NCBI GenBank assembly: GCA_937895345.1
Contig: CALAWP010000012.1
Coordinates: forward strand, 1 to 64,000
Source of the DNA: an uncultured Paenibacillus sp.
GTDB taxonomy: Bacteria > Bacillota > Bacilli > Paenibacillales > Paenibacillaceae
Direction: 5' to 3'
DNA length: 64,000 nucleotides
The translations under genes were made by a program, and so were the position numbers. Below, one piece after another: positions 25,356 to 33,146 of the stretch (position 1 is its first letter; every line of letters starts with the position of its first letter). The notes below the pieces were generated by a model, which worked only from the letters and a program-made list of their open reading frames with translations, was not told the DNA's origin and did not search any database.

Positions 25356-27011
25356 ATGAGCCACTTATTTTCGGCCAAGGAACGGGAACAATATTTGGAG
25401 CAAATGGCGGAGAACGAGCTCGATGTGCTAGTGATCGGCGGGGGGATTACCGGGGCGGGCATCGCCTGGGACGCCAGCGTCCGAGGAATGAAGACGGGAC
25501 TGCTGGAAATGAACGATTTCGCTTCGGGCACGAGCAGCCGCTCGACCAAGCTTATACACGGCGGACTTCGTTATTTGAAGCAGGGAGAAGTGAAGCTGGT
25601 CCGCGAGGTCGGCAAGGAGCGGGCGTTGCTGCACAAAAGCGCGCCGCATTTGGTCGAACCGGTCCCGATGCTGCTTCCGATCTACAAAAGAGGGACGTAC
25701 GGATATTGGGCCAGCTCCATCGGTCTGTATATTTACGATTGGCTGGCGGGCGTCAAGCGCGGCGAACGCCGCACCATGCACGGACGCGAGGAGACGATGG
25801 CGATGGAGCCGCTGTTCAAGAGGGACGGCTTGAAGGGCTCCGGTTATTATTACGAATACCGGACGGACGATGCACGGCTGACGATGGAAGTGCTCAAGAG
25901 CGCCAGAGCGAAAGGGGCCTGCATTGTCAATTACGCGATGGCTCAGCAGTTTATTTATGCTGGCGGCAAAGCGGCGGGCGTCCGGGCAGTCGATCGCTCG
26001 ACCGGCAAGACTTACGATATTTATGCCCGCAAAATCGTCAATGCCGCCGGTCCGTGGGTGGACGAAGTGCGCAAAAGGGACAATTCGTTGAAGGGTAAAC
26101 GGCTATTGCTGACCAAAGGCGTACATCTCGTTGTTGATTACGCAAAGCTTCCGGTTCGGCAGGCCGCTTATTTCGATGTGCCGGGCGGACGGATGATCTT
26201 TGTCATTCCGCGGGCCGGCAAAACGTATATCGGGACGACCGATACCGTCTACGAAGGCGAGCTGGAAGAGCCGGGCATTACGGCCGAAGACCGGGATTAT
26301 TTGCTGCAGGCGGTTAACGCGGCGTTTCCCGCCGTCAAGCTGCAAGCCTCGGACATCGAGTCGGGCTGGTCGGGACTTCGTCCGCTTTTGTGGGAAGAAG
26401 GCAAAAGCCCGTCCGAAATTTCGCGCAAGGACGAATTGTTCGTATCGGACTCCGGTTTGGTGACCATTGCCGGAGGCAAGCTGACGGGCTTTCGCAAAAT
26501 GGCGGAAAAGGTGGTCAATCTGATCGCGGCCCAGCTGCAGGAGGAAACCGGTACGATTTATCCGCCTTGCACCACCGACCGCGAGGCGATCAGCGGCGGA
26601 TCGGCCCAAGGAAAAAGCTACGAGGAAGCGGTCGAAGCGGTGATAGCGGAAGGGGCGGCAAGAGGCGTCGGACGCGCCGAAACGCTCGATCTGATCGGCC
26701 GATACGGGACCAATACGACGCAAGTGCTGAGCTATATGGCGATGTCGGAGCGGGATGCGGCCGGGCTAAAGCTGCTGTACGGCGAAATCCGCTATTGCGT
26801 CGAGCACGAAATGACGAAGGATGCGGCCGATTTTCTGCTGCGCCGCACGGGCTGGATGTTGTTTGACCGGCAACGGGCCGAAAGGCTGACGGCGGACGTC
26901 CTGGAGATTATGGGGGTAATGCTGGCCTGGGACGGAGATGAGGCGGAACGTCAGCAAGAACTGGTGAAGCGCCGGCTTCGGGAAGTTTCCGTCTCGTCCG
27001 GTGAGGCATGA
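25356..27011 (+). CDS. glpD: Aerobic glycerol-3-phosphate dehydrogenase
   Basis: A 551-residue flavoprotein that oxidises glycerol-3-phosphate to dihydroxyacetone phosphate at the membrane and feeds electrons to quinone. The N-terminal FAD-binding motif VLVIGGGITGAGIAWDAS and the diagnostic TSSRSTKLIHGGLRYLKQGE, together with IVNAAGPWVDEVR and TDTVYEGELEEPGIT, fit GlpD along its full length. ATG 25356 follows GGGAGGAATG; the frame is open upstream through the leader terminator, which is not coding. The glpP gene follows after 61 nt. Confidence 0.96.
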   Translation: MSHLFSAKEREQYLEQMAENELDVLVIGGGITGAGIAWDASVRGMKTGLLEMNDFASGTSSRSTKLIHGGLRYLKQGEVKLVREVGKERALLHKSAPHLVEPVPMLLPIYKRGTYGYWASSIGLYIYDWLAGVKRGERRTMHGREETMAMEPLFKRDGLKGSGYYYEYRTDDARLTMEVLKSARAKGACIVNYAMAQQFIYAGGKAAGVRAVDRSTGKTYDIYARKIVNAAGPWVDEVRKRDNSLKGKRLLLTKGVHLVVDYAKLPVRQAAYFDVPGGRMIFVIPRAGKTYIGTTDTVYEGELEEPGITAEDRDYLLQAVNAAFPAVKLQASDIESGWSGLRPLLWEEGKSPSEISRKDELFVSDSGLVTIAGGKLTGFRKMAEKVVNLIAAQLQEETGTIYPPCTTDREAISGGSAQGKSYEEAVEAVIAEGAARGVGRAETLDLIGRYGTNTTQVLSYMAMSERDAAGLKLLYGEIRYCVEHEMTKDAADFLLRRTGWMLFDRQRAERLTADVLEIMGVMLAWDGDEAERQQELVKRRLREVSVSSGEA

Positions 27012-27072
27012 CGCCTTCCAATGTGTTACAATTTGCAATAGAAATCAGCCTGCAACACCGGAGGTGAATGCG

Positions 27073-27696
27073 ATGGCCAGACAACGCGAAGGCTCGCAGC
27101 GGATCTCGTATTGCCTGAAAAGGAGGCCGGTGATCGCCTCCCTGATGAGCGCGGAGGAGCTTCCGGTTCTGTTGAACTCGTCAGCCAACGTTATTTTTAT
27201 CGTCAAATCGGATATCTTTATGATCGATGCCGTCGTGGAACGGATTCGAGAGGCCGGCAAGCTGTCTTTCATCCATTTCGACCTGATCGAGGGGCTCGGC
27301 AAGGACCGCGCGGGCTTGGCTTATTTGGCGGATAAGGTCGGAGCGGACGGCATCGTCACGACCAAAAACTCGATTATCGCCGAAGCGAAGAAGCTCGGCT
27401 TGTTAACGGTGCAGCGGCTGTTTGTCCTCGACTCCGTCTCTCTTGACAATGGGATCAAGAACATCAAATCGTCGGAGCCCGATGCGATCGAGGTGCTGCC
27501 GGGCCTCGTATGCAAGCGCATCGTGGGCAAAATACGCAAGGAGCTGGATATTCCGATTATCGCAGGCGGATTGATATCCGAGCCGGAAGACTTTCGGGAA
27601 GCGCTGGACAGCGGGGTTATCGGCATATCCACCTCCAGCAGGGAGCTGTGGAAGCTTCAGGATGAAGGTCAAATGACTTACGGCGAAGGGGAGTAA
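27073..27696 (+). CDS. glpP: Glycerol-3-phosphate-responsive antiterminator
   Basis: A 207-residue RNA-binding antiterminator. Family features are RPVIASLMSAEELPVLLNS, VIFIVKSDIFMIDAVVERIR, FIHFDLIEGLGKDRAGL, DGIVTTKNSIIAEAKKLGL, QRLFVLDS and IPIIAGGLISEPEDF; the fold is a TIM-like barrel binding glycerol-3-phosphate. It would act on the hairpin in the glpD leader. ATG 27073 follows GGAGGTGA. Here glpP lies after glpD, whereas in B. subtilis it heads glpPFKD. Confidence 0.94.
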   Translation: MARQREGSQRISYCLKRRPVIASLMSAEELPVLLNSSANVIFIVKSDIFMIDAVVERIREAGKLSFIHFDLIEGLGKDRAGLAYLADKVGADGIVTTKNSIIAEAKKLGLLTVQRLFVLDSVSLDNGIKNIKSSEPDAIEVLPGLVCKRIVGKIRKELDIPIIAGGLISEPEDFREALDSGVIGISTSSRELWKLQDEGQMTYGEGE

Positions 27697-27697
27697 C

Positions 27698-28423
27698 ATG
27701 CCCGAAATTGTGTTGAATACGGATACGATGCTGCTCCGCCTGCTGCTATCCGCCTTGCTTGGGGGGCTGATCGGCTGGGAAAGGGAACGCCGCAAGAAGC
27801 AGGCCGGGCTGAAGACGCATTTGCTTGTAGCCGTCGGAGCGACTCTTATTATGCTGACCTCCATTTACGGTTTCGACAGCAATTTGATCAATCATCCGAA
27901 CGCCCGGTTCGATCCGGCGCGGCTGTCCGCCCAGGTCGTAAGCGGCATCGGCTTTTTGGGAGCGGGAGCGATATTGCGGCGATCCAACCATGTCATTTCG
28001 GGATTGACGACCGCGGCGACGCTTTGGGTAGCCGCGGCGATCGGGCTCAGCGTCGGTTCGGGCTTCTACGTTCCGGCCGTCGCCACAACCGCGATCGTTC
28101 TTTTGAGCACGCTGGTGCTGAACAAGTTCGAATCGAAATTTTTGTCCGGCAAAAAATCGGGTACCGTAAAGATCGTCATTGAAACGTCGGGGAAGCCGGC
28201 CGAAGTGAGCAAGATTACTTCTTTGATGGAAAAGGCGGATATGTCGGTCGAGCATGTCAACATGCTGCAGGCCGGTCCGGCCGACGGCGGGGCGCCCGGC
28301 TCGTTTACGATGGAGTTTCGCGTACGCGCTTTCGACGCCAAGAGCACCGACGCGCTGTTCCGGACCTTGTGGGAAGTGGAAGGAATCAAGCAGGTCAAGA
28401 TGAACTGGCGGGAGCGGGATTGA
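27698..28423 (+). CDS. MgtC/SapB family membrane protein
   Basis: A 241-residue protein with an N-terminal MgtC domain: LLSALLGGLIGWERERRKKQ, AGLKTHLLVAVGATLIML, VVSGIGFLGAGAILR and GLTTAATLWVAAAIGLSVGS, covering about four helices, then an ACT-like cytoplasmic tail (TVKIVIETSGKPAEVSKITS). MgtC-type proteins are linked to magnesium limitation and membrane ATPase control. Its ATG starts one base after the glpP stop, so it is probably cotranscribed. Confidence 0.9.
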   Translation: MPEIVLNTDTMLLRLLLSALLGGLIGWERERRKKQAGLKTHLLVAVGATLIMLTSIYGFDSNLINHPNARFDPARLSAQVVSGIGFLGAGAILRRSNHVISGLTTAATLWVAAAIGLSVGSGFYVPAVATTAIVLLSTLVLNKFESKFLSGKKSGTVKIVIETSGKPAEVSKITSLMEKADMSVEHVNMLQAGPADGGAPGSFTMEFRVRAFDAKSTDALFRTLWEVEGIKQVKMNWRERD

Positions 28424-28459
28424 CCCGTCGTACGGAAGAGGCGATAGAGCTCGGCAGGA

Positions 28460-28493
28460 GACACCCCCCATTCGCCGGCGAATGGGGGGTGTC
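28460..28493. terminator. Perfect 17-bp hairpin terminator between convergent genes
   Basis: GACACCCCCCATTCGCC is followed directly by its exact reverse complement, with GTTGTTTT after it on the plus strand. It ends the glpD-glpP-mgtC transcript and separates it from the convergent tlp gene. Confidence 0.85.
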
Positions 28494-28509
28494 GTTGTTT
28501 TGGACGGGA

Positions 28510-28725
28510 TTAGACGTTTTGCTCGTCCTGTTTTTCGTTTTGAAAAGCTTCGATGCTGGCTTCGCGCCGCTCGTTTTTGGCTTCGATATTGTTTTTTTCC
28601 GTTGCGGAAATTTCCTCGGCATGCTCGGTCAAGTATGCTTCGGCTTCCTGGATGTTCTGCTGCGTATCTTCAATGTGCTGCTGCAAATGCTCGGCGTTAT
28701 CCGCCCGGTTATCCGGCTTGGCCAC
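28510..28725 (-). CDS. tlp: Small acid-soluble spore protein Tlp
   Basis: A 71-residue hydrophilic helical protein with the Tlp signature PDNRADNAEHLQQHIEDTQQ, IQEAEAYL, EKNNIEAKNERREASIEAF and QNEKQDE. Tlp is made in the forespore and packed with spore DNA and other acid-soluble proteins. The GTG start follows GGAGGG. A sigma-G promoter fitting both consensus elements lies upstream, consistent with forespore expression. Confidence 0.92.
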   Translation of the reverse strand: MAKPDNRADNAEHLQQHIEDTQQNIQEAEAYLTEHAEEISATEKNNIEAKNERREASIEAFQNEKQDEQNV

Positions 28726-28762
28726 GGGAATCCCTCCAAATGTTCGTTTGAAAATCCTTCAT

Positions 28763-28792
28763 TATCATGGCCGCGCCCGCCTCTGGTTATGC
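28763..28792 (-). promoter_or_regulatory. Sigma-G promoter of tlp
   Basis: Reading the minus strand, the -35 is GCATA (28792-28788) and the -10 is CATGATA (28769-28763), separated by exactly 18 bp. This fits the forespore consensus GNATR-N18-CATNNTA. Confidence 0.8.
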
Positions 28793-28889
28793 GGATAGAC
28801 GAGCAAAACGTAGGAAATCGAATGCCGCTGGATTTAAGGACGGCAAGATTGGCAGGCCGACATCGTTCGTTACCGAAACGAAGTAATCC

Positions 28890-29666
28890 TCAAGGCGCGT
28901 TCCAGCCGTTCTTATCGGCGTAATGGGCCATCGCCTGCTGCAGCCATGCCTCTTCCTCGGGAGTGAACGGGGAAGGGGTCATCCTTTCCAATTCCGCTAA
29001 TTGACTCTCTTCCAGTTCGGCAAGGCTCTCCAACCGCTCCATATTGTCGCTGCCGACAAATTCGAAGCTGAGCTTCATCTGACGCTCGATCAGCGCCTGC
29101 ACCTCGGGATCGTCCGCCGGTCTTCCCATCAGCCGCTTCACCTCTTTGGCCATCTCGATAAATTCCCGGTCCAACGCTTCCATTTCCTCGGGAGCACGCT
29201 CGAATAATCCGTTGACCGTATCGGGAGGAAGATGGCGCTCCAGCCATTCCCGCTGCTCCGGTTCGGTCTGGATGCTGTGAATAAGGCTTGCGAGCACGCC
29301 GCCGTCGACTTCCTCTCCCCGTTCCAGCATCGCCGAGACGCGGCCAACGGCATTCAATGCCGTATCCAGACGGGCGCGCTGCTTTTCCAGTTCGGTGCGC
29401 TGCATTTGCAGCACGGAGGCCAGATCGGAGCCGTATTGCTCCTTCTGCATGAGCTCCTTAATCGTATCCAGACTGCAGCCCATAAATTTGAAGCAGACAA
29501 TCCGCTGAATGGTTAGCAAATCTTCGCGATCGTATTTGCGGTGTCCGGACGAAGTGTCCTTTGTTGCCTTAAGCAGCCCGATTTCATCGTAGTAATGGAG
29601 CGTCCGCACGGATAAGCCCGTCAGCCTCGCAAATTCCCCGATCGTGTATGCCGGTTGGTCCTTCAT
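28890..29666 (-). CDS. MerR-family regulator with TipAS-like effector region
   Basis: A 258-residue regulator. The N-terminus (about 6-75) is a MerR winged helix: YTIGEFARLTGLSVRTLHYY, DEIGLLKATKDTSSGHRKYD. A coiled-coil dimer helix (about 85-125) and an acidic all-helical C-terminus (about 135-258) of TipAS-like character follow, which in TipA/Mta-type proteins binds drugs. No target gene is adjacent except the Lin0512 gene across the spacer, so it may act on itself or at a distance. ATG 29666 follows AAAGGAAA. The promoter has the 19-bp spacer typical of MerR control. Confidence 0.88.
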   Translation of the reverse strand: MKDQPAYTIGEFARLTGLSVRTLHYYDEIGLLKATKDTSSGHRKYDREDLLTIQRIVCFKFMGCSLDTIKELMQKEQYGSDLASVLQMQRTELEKQRARLDTALNAVGRVSAMLERGEEVDGGVLASLIHSIQTEPEQREWLERHLPPDTVNGLFERAPEEMEALDREFIEMAKEVKRLMGRPADDPEVQALIERQMKLSFEFVGSDNMERLESLAELEESQLAELERMTPSPFTPEEEAWLQQAMAHYADKNGWNAP

Positions 29667-29710
29667 TTTCCTTTACCGCCTTTCGCAAACTTTATATGCC
29701 GCTCGCCTTA

Positions 29711-29741
29711 AGCATACACCCTCACGCAACTGTAGGTTCAA
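29711..29741 (-). promoter_or_regulatory. MerR-type promoter with 19-bp spacer
   Basis: On the minus strand, TTGAAC (29741-29736) and TATGCT (29716-29711) are separated by 19 bp. The overlong spacer holds the operator-like CCTACAGTTGCGTGAGG, resembling Mta/TipA operators. MerR proteins untwist such promoters. The position directly upstream of the merR-like gene indicates autoregulation. Confidence 0.75.
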
Positions 29742-29851
29742 GCGGGAACTTCCCGTCCTCCTGTTACGCTAAGCGCCGGATATGGTAACATAAGGACAGG
29801 GAAGCCGGAAGATTGGCCATCCGGCGAGCCGATGCGGAAGGGGTGAACGTT

Positions 29852-30211
29852 ATGGAACAGTTGATGTTTGTGGAAATCGGGATGGGCATTGACCTGCATG
29901 GGCAAAACGTGACCAAAGCCGCGGTGCGGGCGGTGCAAAACGCGATTCATCATAATTCGATGCCGGGCATACGGATGGTGCTTCCCGGCGGAGACTTGAA
30001 CCGGATGAAGGTGAATGTCCGTCTGGCGGTTCCCGCCGACAAGGAATCGCTGGATCTGGAAGCGGTAAGGGAGAAGCTGCCGTACGGGCAGGTGACCTTC
30101 GAGGTGATCGACGGCGGCATGCTGACGACGAGCGGAATTGTGCTGGCCGACAAGGAGGACCGCAACGATCTCGCTTATGTCGTCATCGCTTCGGTTGAAG
30201 TAGGGTATTAA
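29852..30211 (+). CDS. Lin0512 family protein
   Basis: A 119-residue protein starting MEQLMFVEIGMGIDLHGQNV and containing TKAAVRAVQNAIHHNSMPGI and a C-terminal DLAYVVIASVEVGY. This matches the Lin0512 family, conserved small proteins of unknown role. ATG 29852 follows GGAAGGGG; the frame extends upstream to 29813 without a better start. A terminator follows at once. Confidence 0.8.
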   Translation: MEQLMFVEIGMGIDLHGQNVTKAAVRAVQNAIHHNSMPGIRMVLPGGDLNRMKVNVRLAVPADKESLDLEAVREKLPYGQVTFEVIDGGMLTTSGIVLADKEDRNDLAYVVIASVEVGY

Positions 30212-30220
30212 AATAGGGCG

Positions 30221-30257
30221 AAAACCGGATTTCCTTCACGGGAACGTCCGGTTTTTT
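30221..30257 (+). terminator. Rho-independent terminator
   Basis: AAAACCGGA / TCCGGTTTT stem, followed by further T residues, after the Lin0512 gene. Confidence 0.88.
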
Positions 30258-30288
30258 CTTTATCCGGCAAGGTGAATATGGTATCATT

Positions 30289-30307
30289 AGTAATGATAAT
30301 CATTATC
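30289..30307. promoter_or_regulatory. Fur box upstream of the AraC siderophore regulator
   Basis: AGTAATGATAATCATTATC matches 17 of 19 positions of the classical Fur box GATAATGATAATCATTATC. It lies 29 bp before the regulator start, so ferric-uptake repression of that gene is expected. Confidence 0.9.
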
Positions 30308-30335
30308 GATATTAAAAAAGGGGCGTCGTGAAGCG

Positions 30336-31961
30336 ATGGACCATTACGAGGGTATCCGCAGATGGGTCGTTACTCTCCGACATGCGGAGTTGGCGGCGGG
30401 AACGAAAGGCTGGACGCTGGAACAGCGGCTTACGAGACAGCTGGCCGTCATAGTGCCGCTTAACGGCAGCGGCATGCTGGAGAGCGAGGGCCGCCGAACG
30501 CGGCTGGAGCCCGATTATGCTTACGTCTGTCACGCCGAAGGAACGTTCGGCATGACGGCTGACGGCCATTCGGAGCTGGCCGCCGTTATTTTGCGCTTGG
30601 ATTGGGAGGAGCGACAAGGGGAGCGTTGCGAGCCGGTGGCGAAGAAGCGGCTGCTGGAGCTGCTTCCGCCCGGACAAGCGATCGCGGCGGAGCCCTCCGG
30701 CCAAATATCCGCGCTCGCCAGATCCATATGGGAAAAATGCCGCAGCGACGACGAGCTTGAAGCGTGGAGGGCTCAGCTGGATTGCTCGGAGCTTATCTAT
30801 ATGCTCGCTTCAGCGGGAGAAAAGACGCTGATCGAAACGACAAGGCAGGCTTTGGACAAAGCGGCCGCATTTATGGAAGAAAGATACGGAGAGGAACTGA
30901 CCGTTCGGCAACTGGCGGGTATTGCGGGGCTCAGCCCCAAATATTTTGCCGACCTTTACAAAAAGACCTTCGGGATCAGTGCGGTAGACGCCTTGACGAA
31001 GCTTCGGATCGACAAGGCCAAACGTCTGATGCTGCAAGGGGAGCGGCTGATGAAGGATATCGCGCAGGAGGTCGGATACGCGGACCCCTTTTATTTCAGC
31101 CGCAAATTCAAGCAAATATGCGGTATTTCACCCACCGAATTTATGAAGCATCGCAGCCGGCGCATCGCGGCTTACGGTTCGACATCCGTCAACGGGTATT
31201 TGCTGGCGCTCCGGATCGTACCTTATGCGGCTCCGCTTCATGCGAAATGGTCCAAGCATTATTATGTTCGTTACGGACCGGAGATCGCCTACCACTTGGA
31301 CGCCCACAGGCAAAACTATAATAAATCCCGGAACATCGAGCTGTTGAAAAAAGCAAAGCCGGAACTGATTGTCTGCGGGAACGGACTGGAGGGCGCCGAG
31401 CGGGAGGAGCTCGAGTCGATCGCGCCGGTATTCGTCTTGTCCGAGCCGGAGACAGGTTGGCGGAAAGGGCTGTCGGAGCTGGCGGCCTTCTTGGGGGAAG
31501 AGGCCGAAGCCGAGCTGTGGAGCGAACGATACCGTTCAACGATCGCAGCGCTCAAGCGTCAATTGTCCGATGAGGAAGCTCAGCCGTCCGTTTTGCCTTT
31601 GAAGTTTTTGAAGGGAACTTTTTATTTGTATATGTCGAGGGGCATGCATGAAGTCTTAATCGAGGGATTGGGCTTGCGAGCGGCGTGCGGCTCCGTCTTG
31701 CCGGAACGGCCGGTGCCGGTTTCGCTGGAGGCGATCGGTGCCATAGACGCGGACATTGCCCTGCTTCTGGTATGCCAGGAATCGGAGACGCTGGAAGCGT
31801 GGCAGTCGGTCAAGGAGTCGGGCAGCTGGATGGCGATGCGCATGGTGCGGGATCATCGGCTGCGGCTGGTGCCGTCCGATCCGTGGCGGGAGTATTCTCC
31901 GATCGCGCTTGAAAGAATCGCGGAGGAAGCGCGGAAGTTATTGACGGCAAATAATCCATAA
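30336..31961 (+). CDS. btr-like: AraC regulator fused to a periplasmic-binding-like domain (Btr-like)
   Basis: A 541-residue regulator. N-terminal cupin-like region (about 1-150), AraC double helix-turn-helix (about 165-268: LDKAAAFMEERYGEELTVRQ, DIAQEVGYADPFYFSRKFKQ) and a C-terminal FhuD/FeuA-like binding domain (about 275-541: YNKSRNIELLKKAKPELIVC). This architecture is that of B. subtilis Btr, which binds ferric bacillibactin and activates feuABC. The next genes are FeuABC-like, supporting the same role. ATG 30336 lies after AAAAAGGGG with a longish gap. A strong Fur box precedes it. Confidence 0.92.
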   Translation: MDHYEGIRRWVVTLRHAELAAGTKGWTLEQRLTRQLAVIVPLNGSGMLESEGRRTRLEPDYAYVCHAEGTFGMTADGHSELAAVILRLDWEERQGERCEPVAKKRLLELLPPGQAIAAEPSGQISALARSIWEKCRSDDELEAWRAQLDCSELIYMLASAGEKTLIETTRQALDKAAAFMEERYGEELTVRQLAGIAGLSPKYFADLYKKTFGISAVDALTKLRIDKAKRLMLQGERLMKDIAQEVGYADPFYFSRKFKQICGISPTEFMKHRSRRIAAYGSTSVNGYLLALRIVPYAAPLHAKWSKHYYVRYGPEIAYHLDAHRQNYNKSRNIELLKKAKPELIVCGNGLEGAEREELESIAPVFVLSEPETGWRKGLSELAAFLGEEAEAELWSERYRSTIAALKRQLSDEEAQPSVLPLKFLKGTFYLYMSRGMHEVLIEGLGLRAACGSVLPERPVPVSLEAIGAIDADIALLLVCQESETLEAWQSVKESGSWMAMRMVRDHRLRLVPSDPWREYSPIALERIAEEARKLLTANNP

Positions 31962-32003
31962 CCATTCTGGATATTGTCCATGGCCCGATTGAAGGAATAG
32001 CTC

Positions 32004-32009
32004 TATAAT
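32004..32009 (+). promoter_or_regulatory. -10 element of the siderophore-uptake operon
   Basis: TATAAT, with no good -35 at 16-18 bp, as expected when the AraC regulator activates. The Fur box begins two bases after it. Confidence 0.6.
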
Positions 32010-32010
32010 T

Positions 32011-32029
32011 GCTAATGAAATTCATTCTC
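32011..32029. promoter_or_regulatory. Fur box upstream of the siderophore-binding lipoprotein
   Basis: GCTAATGAAATTCATTCTC matches 15 of 19 Fur-box positions and overlaps the expected transcription start, so bound Fur would block the operon in iron-replete cells. Confidence 0.8.
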
Positions 32030-32064
32030 ATCATCGTGTTGGAGCGGAAAGGAGCTATCTGGTC

Positions 32065-33096
32065 ATGAAAAAGTTGATATCCAGTCTTGCGCTGCTGCTG
32101 ACGTTAGCGTTAATGCTAGCCGCATGCGGAGGCGGAAACGGGGAGGTTCCGGCTAACGGGCAGCCGAATGGCGGAGACAAGGCGGCACAGACAGAGAAGC
32201 CGGCCGACGAGAACAAAGGCTCGGAAGGACAAGCGGACGCAAATGCCGGGGAAGGGACGAAGACCGTTACTTACTTGGGACAATCATATGAACTGCCCGC
32301 AAGCACGGAACGGATCGTCATCGCGGGAGCGGTGGAAGCGATGGAGGATGCGATCGTGCTGGACGTCCATCCGGTCGGAGCGGTCACGTTCTCGGGCGTG
32401 TTCCCGCCCATGTTCGAACCCATTACAAAGAATGCGGTATCGATCGGCGAAAAGACGGAGCCGAACTTTGAGGCGATTCTCGCCCTGAAGCCCGACGTCA
32501 TTCTTGCCTCGACCAAATTCAAGCCCGAAGTATCGGAGCAGTTGTCTGCCATCGCGCCCTCTCTGCCTTATTCCCATATTTCGACCGATTGGGAAAGCAA
32601 TTTGATGCTGCTTGGCGAGCTCAGCGGCAAGCGGGAGCAGGCGGAGGAAGCGATCGCCGGCTACAAGGCGGATTTGGAAGAGGCCAAGGCGAAAATCGGC
32701 GCCGGCTTGCAGGACAAGAAAGCGGTAGTCGTTCGAATTCGCGGCGGAGAAATTTACGTGTACCCGGAGAACGTTTATTTCAATCCGGTGCTGTACGAGG
32801 AATTGGGATTGACCGCGCCTGCGGAAATTAAGGCGGCGAAGGCACAGGAGCTGCTTTCGGTCGAAAAATTTGCGGAAATGAATCCGGACTATTTGTTTGT
32901 CCAATTTTCGGAAGAAGAAAACAAGGATACGCCGAATGCGCTCACCGAGCTGCAGAACAATCCGATCATCAAAAATACGAATGCGCTGAAGAACGGCAAA
33001 ACGTTCGTTAACGTGGTAGACCCGCTAGCGCAGGGCGGTACGGCCTACAGCAAAATCGAGTTTCTGAAAGCGGCCGTAAGCAAGCTGTCGGAATAA
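32065..33096 (+). CDS. feuA-like: Iron-siderophore ABC transporter substrate-binding lipoprotein (FeuA-like)
   Basis: A 343-residue lipoprotein with lipobox LMLAAC (Cys21), an acidic Gly/Glu/Lys linker to about residue 70, then a class-III (FhuD-type) binding fold: ASTERIVIAGAVEAMEDAIV, LDVHPVGAVTFSG, NFEAILALKPDVILAS and a long connecting helix near EEAIAGYKADLEEAKAKI. The position after the Btr-like gene suggests a catecholate siderophore such as bacillibactin. ATG 32065 follows AAAGGAG. Confidence 0.92.
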   Translation: MKKLISSLALLLTLALMLAACGGGNGEVPANGQPNGGDKAAQTEKPADENKGSEGQADANAGEGTKTVTYLGQSYELPASTERIVIAGAVEAMEDAIVLDVHPVGAVTFSGVFPPMFEPITKNAVSIGEKTEPNFEAILALKPDVILASTKFKPEVSEQLSAIAPSLPYSHISTDWESNLMLLGELSGKREQAEEAIAGYKADLEEAKAKIGAGLQDKKAVVVRIRGGEIYVYPENVYFNPVLYEELGLTAPAEIKAAKAQELLSVEKFAEMNPDYLFVQFSEEENKDTPNALTELQNNPIIKNTNALKNGKTFVNVVDPLAQGGTAYSKIEFLKAAVSKLSE

Positions 33097-33146
33097 CAAC
33101 ATCCCTTCGGCAACGAGGGACAACAAGTTAGATAAGGCGTGTTGCT

